Translations under genes and position numbers: made by a program | From: Panorpa germanica | Taxonomy: Eukaryota > Arthropoda > Insecta > Mecoptera > Panorpidae | NCBI GenBank assembly: GCA_963678705.1 | Contig: OY783212.1 | Span: 5,022,001-5,086,000, forward strand | DNA: 64,000 nucleotides | Direction of reading: 5' to 3' | The notes under the pieces: generated by a model | Database searches by the model: none | The model's input: the letters and a program-made list of their open reading frames with translations, nothing else | What the model was told of the DNA's origin: nothing | Shown here: one piece after another, positions 49,394 through 61,940 of the stretch | Numbering within the stretch: position 1 is the stretch's first letter | Layout of the letters: each line of letters starts with the position of its first letter

Positions 49394-51042
49394 GTGAGTA
49401 CCCCCATCATATTTCTTTAGCATGTGTTATTTATGACATTAACATGTTTATCATTATCAAGAAGCTCGTTATTAGTGTTGTAATATTACATAAAGTTTCT
49501 CCACTATTTATATAGTGTCTGGTTAAATACTTCTTTAAAATTGATCTTCTATAAAAACTCTGGCGATTAAATGAAAAGATTTTTGTGGCTTATAATTCGT
49601 TAAGTATAGGTATTATATTTTGTGTCCCGGTTCACAATCACTTTCTTTTATTACTAACCTATAAGTTCTATTATACGAATGATTCGTTTAATGAGGTTGT
49701 TTTAGTGGTTGACATAATGACCACCAGGATCGCTATCAGTTATGAGAAGTTACTGTCATTAACCCGAACAAAATTAACATTTGAATTAGCTATATTTGGT
49801 ACAGACCTTGGGTACACTATTACAAATAAAATACTAAAAGTCCTCACCGATAGCACATCTGCAAAAAAAATTATTCAATATTAAAGGTCAACAAAAATGG
49901 TTTTTCCAATTTTTCCGCTAAACGGTAGGTTTTATCATAAAAATAGATCAGACCAAAGTTGTAGACTAAGAAATTATCTACAATAATTGTTCTTATACTT
50001 TTTCTCTTCTAAGATTCACCATTCCTGAGAGATTGGAAGGTTTTAAAAAATAAAACATAATGTCATAATTATCATATAAGCAATTGTTGTGTGGGTATTT
50101 TTATAACAGAAAATAAGGAATGAATTAAACGATACGGTTTAAGTTTATGTTGAATTAAAAAGAAGGGGAGATAAAAGTAATTTGCATAATCTTGAGACGT
50201 TGGCACCTGCGTTGCCTTGCGCTTGCGACCTGCTGGTTTAGTGTTCTTAATTCATTATGGTTTTGTTTAAGATTCAGATTAAAAAGTTAATTAAAAACAA
50301 TGACGGGAAATCAGAGGAGGTTCTTGCATACTTAGATCCCCCGTCGAGTCATTTACATTTACAAGGGGAAATTTATATTCAAATTAGGTCTTTTTTTAAT
50401 TTGCTACAACGTTCTCACAACTTAAATTCCTATAAGAAGCTTTAAGTTTTTATAAAATGGTATGAATTACTATAATTACCGAACCAAGGTTATATTTTAA
50501 GAGGGTTTTGTCAAGAAAATATTGAAATAAGTAATACTTTTGTTCTTTTTCCAAGTTCATTCACATACGTTGATTAACCTCATGACTAATGATTGATAAT
50601 ATCATAATATACGTCAATATCAATATTATTAATAATAATTTATATACAATAAATGTATGTAGGTATGTGGGACTGGCATATTACGACTTGCGTATAACTC
50701 AGGTGTACATATAGGTATAGTCACAGTCATGTCATTCGCTTATGTTGTATTGCGTATGTACTTACAACTAACTTCTGACAAGTTCAATGTCATTGACAGT
50801 ATAAACAACATAGAGAGGTTATGTTATATTAAGCGTGTTCAATGTCCATACAATTAAATGATCCGGTTTAATTATACGACCTGCGTGTTTAAAATGTCCT
50901 ATGTCACGTGTTTAATGTAATTATTCGGTTACCGGAAATTAAACCTAAATTTATAGAAATTAAAAATAAAGGGTGAATCACCTTTTTTTTATAGTAGATT
51001 TGTCAATAAATCTCAGTTGTTATATTTATGTAACTTCTTAAA
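49394..51042. other. start of a long intron, no gene seen
   Basis: AT-rich sequence. The open frames at 49585-49884 and 50257-50445 have no family features. A GC-richer patch lies at about 50190-50240. Confidence 0.4.
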
Positions 51043-51400
51043 CCTAATGTCTTAATTTCTAGAAAAGTGTACTATATATTGATAAAGTTGGTTACTGAAA
51101 ACTCAAATGTTCAATTATTTTTTAATAACTCCTTATATGTTAAGAGATATTAACATTTAAAAAAGTCATTTTGCCTCTTTAATTAATAAAGGAATTCAAC
51201 GACGTTAAAATGCATTCACGTCATACAAATATGGCCGACCATCTCTGGCGCTAAAACTAAAATTCAAATTTTTAATTGATATATCTCTGTCAACATTTAG
51301 ATATTTAATAAAATAGACACGCCTATACACATTTATTAACATCAATTTCAATCAACAATAGAAAAATCAACCACTAAAAAATGAGGACACAAGCCCATTG
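51043..51400 (+). repeat. repeat B, copy 1
   Basis: Colinear with 58217-58843, excluding the insertion there: GTCTTAATTTCTA, AAAGTGTACTATATATTGAT, CGTCATACAAATATGGCCGA and AAAATGAGGACACAA. Non-coding. Confidence 0.82.
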
Positions 51401-54014
51401 CTGTAAAACTGACAAGGCAGTGTGAGAGTTCTAAGTCATCAATTCAAGATATCTATTTTCTATGACATGTAAACGTTCAATGATTTCCATTTTGTGTGTA
51501 TTCGCTCACTGCCCTATTCTTTCATTATTTCTTCGATCTGATAATAATTTATTCAACATGTGTTTACAAGAATTCTTTATGCGGGCAGGCGGCATGCCAC
51601 TACGGCCAGTACAGTATCTTCTCTAGAATAACCACATAACAGAACGGCAATACATTATTTAGACCTTTAATTCAATGTCTAATGAAGTTTATCAGTAAAT
51701 CTTACATCCGCATTAACATTGTTTCGGAAAACACTGAAAACATTCTATTAAATATTTATCGTTTATCAAGAAAAGAAATCACATTTTTATTACGAGAACC
51801 ACCAACCAATGCCTAATGAATAAAGAAACATCTGTTTAATCAAATATCTTGTATATCAAGTCGTTGCATAGCTTTCAAAAATTAATTTTACATTTTATAC
51901 CATTTTTAGATGTACAAATATTTTATTTAATTGATTTTGATTCTTGTAATTTGATGTACTCGTATAAATATTTTAATTTGAGATGACATGGATGCTTTGA
52001 TAGTTCACATGATATCACTTAATTGTCCTGATTTGCAATTTTCGGTGAACTTATAAGATCTCTCTTATAAATATAAAATTCACCTTATACCATCATTAAA
52101 CCCATTAGATTTAATATATCAATCATGAAAGAGAAGTAGAGGTCACTCCATATTTCTGTTCCATGTTTAACACGATAAATACACGACTGTATTAATCGTA
52201 TCTAAAGTTAACCTAATTTGACTGAATAATAGTTTGTCCTAAAAGCGTCTAATGTTCAAGGCTGTCGTTAATAAGTTACAAAAAAAGGGACTAGTTATTT
52301 TAATTGTGTTTTTTTTCAAACACTAACAGAAAAAAGTGCAACATTTTCCTAAATACCATAATACAGTAAACTCTCTTTAACTCGACATACTGCTATCCAG
52401 CTAATTGAGCCAATTTTTTCAGTATTTTCTTTGTTTCTTGCTCTAAAGCAGTTATAAAGTGATTGCAATCGACAAAAAGGTGATAATCAATAAAATACAT
52501 ATACTTTCCTTGAATTAAATTTTGTACTCTATGTTTTTTGTTTAATTCAGCACTTGTTAGAATGACTCTTTCGGATATTTACATCGTCTGCACATGTTTT
52601 AATCGATTACCTTTTTAACTAGAGTGACTTATCTTTGTATTTCATTCAAAATTATGCCGTGGTCTCGAATGTACCGAATTAAAAAATGCCACTTCTAATA
52701 ATCAACATTTTTCTCTCGTAATTAGTTTCCTCATTACAGGGTAATTATTTATTCTTCTTTACAGCTTGAGAAAGTTCAAAGAAAGAAATGAGCAGTGATT
52801 AGCGTTAAGTTCTGTAACTTGTCTAAATTGTGACCGTGATTAATACAATATTCCTGTAGTTAACAGTGCGGTGCGCACGTAGTCACTGCAATACAAATAC
52901 AGCTTTATTATCTAATGAAACCCTTGAATGTTACACTGTAATTAATTTGTTACACATCAACGTATAAGTACAAGTAATTATGTATTTTAACGACTATTTT
53001 TTTTTATATTAATCATATTTAATTATTTCGATAAATTAAATGTTATGTGCATTTCTAAAGAACTAAAATTACACATTTTAAATTTTAATTTAACGTAATT
53101 CCAGTGTGAAACAACTTTTAGAAAGATTTTTTTTTAATTATAGTTTATAGGCTGAGTATACGTTTACTAATAAATTCAGAAGTTTCCAAATTTTTGACCA
53201 TTTAGAATTTGAGATAATTAATATCAAAAACTTCTCATTTGAAGCTTGTAAAACTTAATAAAATAATATTTAAAATTAAAAAAAAAAATTTAATTTAAAA
53301 TATTTAAAAAAAAATATCTTTTTTTTAAATTCCAACACGTAAGTGTGTAACAGAAATTTCTACAATTTACATAAATTAATTTGTCTGTCATTATTTTGCG
53401 GACGCCTATGGTTGAATCTGTTAATAAACCATCGCAGTATTACATTAAAGTATATGATAATATAGTTTATATAAATAATTAGGACGGCATATTTATTTGC
53501 AGTATGTTATCCATAATCCACGCACAGTACAGACTAAACTAGTTCTCTGTTATTTGTCGGAGTAATTGTTATCTACGGCCAGCAATTTATAGCTTTCCTT
53601 TTACGTCATACGAGAGTTCGTACCTTTGTACTCCAAGCGATGGTATTTAAGAAATATGTACATTTTATTATTTATATATACTGTATCGTAAATATCACAT
53701 TTAACCAACGGGTAGGCTAATTTGACATCACGTTACCTATACGCCTGAAAGATATACAGAAGTCATTAAAAAATATCCCTTTTTTTCGAAATTAGCATAT
53801 TCTCAAAAATTTCCATTTTGATAGCTCTGGCAAACAAGTAAAAACCAAAAAAATATATATTTAAGGTGTTTCTTATAATAAATGTTTTTGCCTTAATTAA
53901 GGACATACTTAATTACAATAATAATTATTAATAAAATTCAGAAATACTCTTTTAAAAGTGTTTCGTAAAATGTTTCACTCATATAAATCAGATTTGTTTG
54001 ATTACGATCATTGC

Positions 54015-54085
54015 TCGCAAGACTCAGGAATGGGTCTGGAGATCGAATCCGAAGACGCAGTGTCTCTCGGCCGCTGCCGTCAAAA
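54015..54085 (-). repeat. SINE head fragment
   Basis: On the minus strand it reads CTGCGTCTTCGGATTCGATC, matching the B-box region of the other copies. The body is absent. Confidence 0.5.
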
Positions 54086-54759
54086 TATATTTTAAATTGT
54101 TATATCTCGAGTACAAAACGGTGAAATTTTATTTATTTTTTTTTTAATTTGTATAAAAATCATTTTTTTTTTTACTTTATAAATTTTTTCAAAATTCTAT
54201 CGAGAAATTTTTTGTATATAATAGAAATTAGTTGGGCGGGCAGGAAATTTTACAGGCTTCAAATGTGAGGTGAGGCTGAAAATTGCTAACTTTGTTATTA
54301 ATTATCTCGAATTCTAAACAGTCAAAAATTCTGAAACTTCGAAATTTATTAGTAAACTTTATTTTTATTTTATGGTTTCACTATCTTTAAGTGTCATTTT
54401 TTCACTGTTACTTTTCATATTATGAATTGATTACACTGGGTATTATTTATCATATTTATTTTAGATTAATTTATTTAAATTATTACGTAAAAGTGTTGAC
54501 GGCGTAATTAAGAGTCGTGCGGCAACTCACAGATAGTTTTATAATGACATCATTTTTATATAAATTTATTATATTTATAAAAACACATTAAATAGTCGTC
54601 AAGTCATAACAAAACTGGTATTATCTTATCCTGAATCTATTAATTATTCTGAAATCTAGCAAAAAATCTAGGATTTGATCATTTCAATAGGAATGTATAG
54701 CATGTGTTTATTTTTATAATTCGCCGGAATTCCTTGAAATATATTTATTTATTTATTTT

Positions 54760-54935
54760 TTAAATTTAATTTATTTAACGTTGATCTGAGTTGCCCCATA
54801 CTGACGGAATACATAACCAATTCAAATTGATAACAGCCAAAGCCAGAAAATATAGCTCTGGTACGGGAATCGAACTTAGACACAGCAGTTAGCGTCAAGA
54901 ATCAATGCTCTCGCCCGTTGTGTCGCCACTTGAAA
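54760..54935 (-). repeat. SINE copy 9 (internal deletion)
   Basis: Tail sequence TTATTTAACGTTGATCTGAG at the left, then GATAACAGCCAAAGCCAGAA and a decayed B-box complement GGGAATCGAAC, then the head ending GCTCTCGCCCGTTGTGTCGC. Confidence 0.7.
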
Positions 54936-55051
54936 TTTATATTTTATTTTTCTATTATTGAAGTTGTTTCTACTTTAATGTTTATCAATACACCACTGTA
55001 TTGAAGAAATCTGTTATTCATACGTCCGTCTTCATAATATGGTTCATACAC

Positions 55052-55114
55052 TTTAAAAAAAATTGGTCGAAGAAATGTTTTAAATGCCTCTTTCTTAGGC
55101 TAAGGCTGCATTGT
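55052..55114 (+). repeat. repeat C, copy 2
   Basis: It shares AAAAAATTGGTCGA and GCCTCTTTCTTAGGCTAAGG with 37476-37534. Confidence 0.55.
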
Positions 55115-57294
55115 CTAGTCGTATACCGGAATTTGCTTCGGTAACTTTCATTTTGTTTAGTTGATTCACTTAGGATTTCAACGTTAGTAAACATAATGTT
55201 GTGTTAATGGTTCGAAATACCTATTTAAAATTTACCTATACATATTTTAGTTATTTATTTTCATCGCAATAAAAATTTTCAGAATGCTGTCACTATTTAA
55301 TTGCTTTTACTCTGCCTATATTACAAAATAACTTCGGATATACGTATATTGTGGTGTAAATATACAATACTTTAAATATCGACAGTCAATACGCAATGTA
55401 TTGTATTGATTTATTTTGATTAATGTATGTATGTTGTTACTAAATATAGGCTAGACATATTGAAAATTAATATTTCAATAAAATACGATAATTAATAAAT
55501 GATTTATGGTTTTGCAGTAATATTTTAACAATATTCACATACATATACTCGTACCCGATAAGATAATATTTATGAATTTCTTTTTACATTAAATAGAATA
55601 TGTATATGACGTCATCGATATGATTTATAGTGTAAGAAATATACGTATCGTAACAAGCCAACGAAATTGGGTTACACAAGAACTTATACGAAGTAATTTT
55701 TTAAATTCATATTTTAGTGTATCCTTACCAGATGAGAATTTATTAAATATAAAGTAGAAAGAACAATATTTCCTAGTTTTTATCCGCTTAATGGTCTGCA
55801 AATATAAACCTGTTTGTTATATTTTTACGCAACAATACTTTTCTACTGAACACAGCTATTACATAACCTCACAAAAGGTCAAACTGATTCAAAATAGAAT
55901 TTAGTATGATACCTCGGAGTTCTGTACAAAAGCTTTATTATTTCTCAACGTTATTGCAACAAATTAGCTTTATTATACCTCAGCATCAACCTCAGCGTTT
56001 CTTCGTGGGTTTTTGTGTGACATTATTAGCATTCAAGTGACATCACTGTATGCAAGGTCGTGTTGCGTTTACATCCACTTGAATAGATGTTTTTGTTTCG
56101 CTATTTTATACATTGTTAATACTTGCAAAGTTGAGTCAGCCCAGTCTGTCTGAATCTGCTGAGTTGTGGCACAAAATATGTTAAAAAATATTATACAATT
56201 CATTGCAGTGAAGTAGTTACAGGTTTTTGTCATTAGGGGTTGATCATCGAAGTTACGACGTTGTTTATTTTTGAAATTTTGTAGGACATCTGTAAACTGC
56301 AGATTTTCATAATCACATTTATTTCATATCTGTGTCGCCCCCTGAATATGTACCGCTCTGGGCAGACCCTGCCTCTCTGTCGTCCTAACTGCACCAGTGG
56401 TTCAATGTCAATCGTGCGCCAGTCACTTGTTGCTTTTTTTGCTTCAAAATACGTTCCTTTTATAAATCCACATTCAAACATTCAACATGCATGCAAGACT
56501 TTTGTTTGCTCAGTGTCAAGTTCTTTTTAATACTCTTAACATATGTTAGGTAAATGTAATAAATAACGAAATGCAAAATTCAAAAGCAATTGTATAATTA
56601 CCTCTCATATTTTGTATTAATTTCACATTTCAAATATTTACTACTTTCCAACAAGTATGAATAAATTAAATACGCAACTTCCATTAGCTAATAAAATATA
56701 ATCCTCTGAGAGGTCGTTGTAATTAGGTGTTGTAACACTTAGTATATGTAAGAATGTAATAGATGTAATAAATTTATTCCATGACTGCCAAAACGTATTG
56801 TCGTTGTGCTAAATAAGAGCACTAGTTTCAGTTTTTGAAAATGTTATTTGACCATAACCAACAAAATATATTTACTAGTTAATATCTAGTATTTGCATTG
56901 TTAAATGCAGGAGCAACTTCTATTTATATACTTTTTAAAATGCAATTCGTTATTTACTAACACACACGTATAGACATCAGGTTCTTAATTCCGTTATTCG
57001 CATACACTGATCACAATGTCTGAGCTTCAGTGTTCAGTTGTTCATACAGTCAGCAGGGTTTCCTGCAAATTTGCATATTGTCTGCCTTTAAATTGGCTAT
57101 TTCATATAATTGAATATAGTACATTTTACATTGTTATACAAAAAGACTATTTATACAATTACATTAAAGTACAAAGGTATTGCTGAACAAAAGGAAGATA
57201 TTATTATGTTTATTACGACTCGTAAACTAGTGCTATATTTTCTGGGGCTGGTTGTTGGTATTATATGCAGTGTATGTATGAGGTTTTTAACACT

Positions 57295-57372
57295 ATATAT
57301 CAAGTAATAGGAAGTCATCGGAGTCGGGGCTAGTATTAGAAATAGGTCAACGTTAATAAATGAAAAATAACA
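57295..57372 (+). repeat. SINE tail fragment
   Basis: AATAGGAAGTCATCGGAGTC and AGAAATAGGTCAACGTTAAT match the 3' part of the SINE. The rest is absent. Confidence 0.5.
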
Positions 57373-57967
57373 AGTTCATAATTCAATTTCTCAATGTTCA
57401 ATTACGTTATAGAGTGGATAACCAGATTCCCTCAAATAAACACTTTTTGTTAGCGATTACAAATTATTCAAATATATGTAAAGCTTGTGGTAATATAGTG
57501 ACATACATTTCAGGCGTATTTTTACTTTGACATACTTGATTTAATAGAATGTTTTTTTTTAACAAATTCTGTGTCATTCAAATAGAGTATCATGTTCATT
57601 GTCACCCACAAAATTTCAAAATGTCAGCGGTCTGTTATATGTATATTCTTAAATTACTTGTATATATGGTAGTAAATTAAAAGAAGGCCGTAAAATATCA
57701 TCTTGCGTAGAAAGGAATACATAGCTATATATACTATATTGATATGGCAATAATTCGAATATGTGTTTGTTTATGGTGTTATGTGGGTTCGATAGTAAAT
57801 TGTTGTTACATAAATAATGTAGGCCAAAGGTTCTCAGAAACAATATACATGCGTACTATTTGCTGTTATAAATATTTATTTATCAACTTGCAAATTTATG
57901 CGAGTATACGGCATGTTTGATAAAGCATTTATTTTTTAACTTACTCAAAATGGGCTTCCCAGTAAAC

Positions 57968-58212
57968 AATTTGGTGAAGTGCCCTATTTTGTGACGTTTC
58001 TCTCACTATTTCACTTCAATTATAGTTCGCATCAACTTTATCTTCATTTGTATTCCGACAGGTGGAGTGGTTCCGTCATCTGTAGCCGATAAAGTAGACA
58101 TTTTATATGAAAAAATGTGAGAAACTGAACTATAAATGAACTCTTTTATGACAAAAAAATCATACGCATCTTCAATATGATATCAAAGTGACTTCAAAAT
58201 GTTTACTGGGTT
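57968..58212 (+). repeat. repeat A, copy 2, joined to repeat B
   Basis: Matches 37746-37990 throughout and is followed within a few bases by repeat B. A and B are therefore probably parts of one larger element. Confidence 0.8.
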
Positions 58213-58216
58213 GTGT

Positions 58217-58843
58217 CCTATGTCTTAATTTCTATAAAAGTGTACTATATATTGATAAAGTTGGTTACTAGAACCTCAAATGTTCAATTATTTTTTAATA
58301 ACTCCTTATATGTTAAGAGATATTAACAATTAAAAAAGTCATTTTGTCTCTTTAATTAAAAAAGGGATTCGACGTTGTACACATTCCAAGTGCATGTGAC
58401 ATCACAATCCTTGTGTCAGGTTACCAACCTTACAGCTCATAAATCTCTGCTATATGTATTTATATATCAAAATATCAAATATTATTTACAGCTATTTCAA
58501 GGAATAATAAAATTTCAATATTATGTCTGCCTTAGCAGAGTTAAATAAAATAAAAACTTATTATTCTTTGACTTGACTTGATTATTTGACTACCAACAGC
58601 TACAGAACAATGCCACAGCATCGACCTACTCAACAAATAACTGACGTTAAAATACATTTCACGTCATACAAATATGGCCGACCATTTCTAGCGCTAAAAC
58701 TACAATTCAAACTTTTAATTGCTATATCTCCGTCAATATTTAGATATTTAATAAAATAGACACACCAATACACATTTATTAATATCAATTTCAATCAACA
58801 ATTGAAAAATCGCCCACTAAAAAATGAGGACACAAACCCATTG
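58217..58843 (+). repeat. repeat B, copy 2, split by an insertion
   Basis: The parts 58217-58376 and 58643-58843 match 51043-51400 in order. Between them lies 266 bp of unrelated DNA. Confidence 0.82.
58377..58642. mobile_element. 266 bp insertion with 6 bp duplication GACGTT
   Basis: GACGTT occurs at 58371-58376 and 58643-58648, but once in the empty site (51043-51400 copy). The insert starts GTACACATTCC and ends CAAATAACT. It has no terminal inverted repeats, poly-A tail or coding capacity that I can see. Confidence 0.6.
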
Positions 58844-59747
58844 TTTCAATCAATTTATGATTTCAATTATAGTTTTTTGTTTTATTATATACAACAATTT
58901 TGACAAAATATTTAAGCGCATCTGTCTAGATTACTTATTACCAGTAACTACTGAATTGCCACTTTCATACGATTAATTAAGTTTTTTTTTGTTATTCAAT
59001 AAAATCACCCATAGCTAATAATTAACCTAGCCAACAAAACTCATGATCTCTCATTGATCATTTGTAGATTCGTGAGTACCACACACACACACACACACAC
59101 ACGATTGCAGTAATCTCGTGTAAAACGATCTTCCGATGAATAAATGAATCTGCGTTCCTCTTCCTATATGATGTTGGTTTGAACTTGTACACGGTGTTCA
59201 TGTAAATCAATGTTCAATGTTCACGTTCACATGGTTGGTTTTTTTATTCACTGTACTTCGATTTGAGGTTGCTTGCATCCGAACTAAACTATGGTTTTGT
59301 CTGTGCTGTGTGAAAAAATTGAATGCCCTTAGGAAATCCCTTACTTTTCGTGCACATCGAACTACATTTGTACTATTAAAAATATTGTTCATATAACAAT
59401 GAAAACTAATCATGAAAACACGAAGTAATCATAACTGTTTTATCATTTACGACCGTGTCCTGTTCCTGTACAGTATATATGTGTGTGTATGCATATACTA
59501 GTATATACAGAAAATAAAAGCACTATGGTATGCTGAACTTTGCAAAAAGTCAATTTGTTTCGATCGATGAATATGCATATTTTAGAGTAAAAATATTGTT
59601 ATTTTTTTATTTCAATAGAAGTTTGCAAAAAAGGAACAATGTGCACCTTAATTGCTCTAGGTGATTACAGAAACATCGTGGCTGATTTCAATAGGGTGTA
59701 ACATCGTTTGAAACGTGAAATTAGGTATTTCACACAATATGTATTTT
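58844..59747. other. intron, no gene; (AC)n at 59080-59102
   Basis: AT-rich sequence with an uninterrupted AC microsatellite of about 11 units. The antisense open frame at 59207-59413 has no family features. Confidence 0.5.
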
Positions 59748-60016
59748 TTTTAATTTAATATATAACGTCGGCCTGTTTCCTAGGCTGAGTCCTATTACCG
59801 ACGACGTCTTACTATGTTGGAAGTTTTGGGGTGTCGTGCCCTCACATATTTGAGCTACACCACTCCCTAATAAGTTTATGATTATGTGTATACATAATCA
59901 ATTTAGCTTGATAACAACCAAACCGAGAAAATATAATTTTAGTCCGGGGATCGAACCAGAAGACACAGCCGTCAGTGTCAAACATCAATGCTCTCGCCCA
60001 CTTTGTCTTCACAATA
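59748..60016 (-). repeat. SINE copy 10, most complete copy
   Basis: On the minus strand, in order: head with GGGCGAGAGCATTGATG, B box GGTTCGATCCCCGG (complement at about 59944-59957), TTGGTTGTTATCAAGCTAAA, AATCATAAACTTATTAGGGA, CACGACACCCCAAAAC, GTCGTCGGTAATAGGACTCA, AGGCCGACGTTATA and a final T/A-rich tail. Confidence 0.8.
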
Positions 60017-61307
60017 TCTAATTGCTATCCGAATGTAAGTCTTTTGTGTAAAGCAGAGTCGAATCATTTTGCGTACATTCCATGTGCTGTAAAACTGAAT
60101 ACGGCTCTATAATAGAACACGTTGATAGTTGGTCTCTCACGAATTGATAATATCCTAGTTGAATTTAATGGTATCTAGGACCTAGTCGCCCAAAATCTCC
60201 AATCATAGTGCTATCAAAGATTTAACAGTCTATATTTAGTTTCTATTACAAAATTAACCTATAGTCCAAATCACGAGAGTTCGGCGGTGACTTATACTTA
60301 AAAGAGGTTATAAGAACGGTATAAATCTGTAATACGATAATGAATTTTATCTTATTCGTTTCTACATACATTATAGAAAAATAAGTGGGTCAGTGCTTTT
60401 TAGTTACACCGGCAGTTTATACCCCACAAATTGTTTTAAGTATGAGTCGCCGCCGAACGAAGAATCACATCTAGTCCAATTTATTCAAATCACTCCTTTT
60501 GTAATTTCATGCCCTTCAAAAGACACAAGCACGAGCCGCCCCTGACACATTCAGTTTAACAACATGTCACAGTAACTTAGAAATCTTTAATTTATTTCTC
60601 ACATATGAAAGATATCTGACCTGCAAAAACAAAATGACATTTATTTTAAATTTACGGTTGTAAGTCCATATGTTCGTTGCATTTGTATCCTCTTTGACAA
60701 CCTTCAGACAAGGAAGACCTTATTGCAAACTCACCATATAAGTCCATATATAATATTCTTTATTTTGTTATTCTATACTTTTTACCTACTTGCTGAGTTG
60801 CCATTACGTGTTTATACTTTATTTACTATCGTTGTACAAGATCTGGCAGAAAAAGTTGCCCTACTACTACAGAATACGTTGATCTTTGTGACCATCAACC
60901 ATCGAGTCAGAGCTCAGGCTGGGGCTGCGACTGGGGCTCTTGCAAGTTATTCACCATCTTATGTCTCCATACATCATCGATATGCACGTTGGATTTCAAT
61001 TTATCTATCGTTCTGTACGTACTTCTGTCTGTCCGTGCTCATGATTGGTTGGTTGTCGATTCACTCCCTCGAACTAACGTAAATAGTAAATTTTAGTTCA
61101 GTTGCGATATCGAGATGTACTAGAAGTCAGTTATACAAGATAATAATTTCAAATAACAATTTTATTTACGTAAAAAAACCACTCTAAACGTATCTGCTAC
61201 ATAAGTCTTATGTTCTAGCCGCCTCACAAATAAACCTGTTATAACATTTATACCAGTTCATACCTCACTTCATACATCAGTTTATACCTGGTGCCTTTTG
61301 TTTTCTG
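60017..61307. other. intron, no gene assigned
   Basis: The 119-codon open frame at 60723-61082 has a hydrophobic start and a GC-richer end (about 60880-61075). It matches no family I know and lacks a supported splice structure, so it is not called as a gene. Confidence 0.35.
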
Positions 61308-61388
61308 TCATTCGTATACACGTTCGTTCTTTCACTAACAACACAGTTCCATTCTCATTCGGTTCGGACAGATTCGGTGCGGACGGCC
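61308..61388. mobile_element. Harbinger-like MITE, right-arm remnant
   Basis: It carries the right-arm blocks (TCGTATACACGTTCGTTCT, CATTCTCATTCGGTTCGG) and ends GGACGGCC before TA. About 30 bases near the terminus are deleted compared with copy 1. Confidence 0.6.
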
Positions 61389-61803
61389 TAAGAATAAGGA
61401 GATTCTCAACAGAGGCATACGCTACACAGACCTGTCGCTTGGAATATGGTAGAGGTAACTTACCTTAATAAACTCTGTAAACCCCTGAGTTAAAACGTTT
61501 CAGAATGTTATACAATTGAGTTATAAAACAACTTATTTTTTTATTTTTGTAAAATTATTTGTATTATATTGATTTTGGTGCGTAGCCAAATAGAAACTAT
61601 TTTTAAGAAAATCAAGGATTTTTGAAAACACACCAAAACCATTAGTAGAAAAACTAAAGTATACATAATCCAATGTTTCAAAATTATACATCAACATCTA
61701 TTTCTGTTGGCCTGATTATGTATTACTTAATTTGCGACTTAATTCTGTAATTTATTTCACGTGGCTATATTTAACGTATATATACGAGATTCTTGAGGGT
61801 TAA

Positions 61804-61940
61804 GCCCTCCACACATGAGGCGACTGGTTGCAAACCTTAGCCCCGAATCTGCCCGAACCGAATGAGAATGCAACTCTGCTGTTAGTGAGAGAACGAACGT
61901 GTATACGAGTGAGAGAAAACACAAAGCGCGAATGAAACTA
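61804..61940. mobile_element. Harbinger-like MITE, left-arm remnant
   Basis: It follows TTA and begins GCCCTCCACACATGAGGCG, then CTGGTTGCAAACC and CCGAACCGAATGAGAATG as in copy 1. The right arm is absent. Open frames over it are shadows. Confidence 0.62.

Larger units (their letters stand above)
51401..57967. other. intron, no gene; two SINE remnants and repeat C
   Basis: Very AT-rich. It holds a SINE head (54015-54085), SINE copy 9 (54760-54935), repeat C copy 2 (55052-55114) and a SINE tail (57295-57372). The open frames at 56233-56530 on both strands are mutual shadows. Confidence 0.4.

Noticed and set aside
60723..61082. 119-codon open frame with hydrophobic N-terminus
   Set aside because: No recognised family, abrupt change in composition midway, and no gene context. 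Listed only as an unassigned patch.
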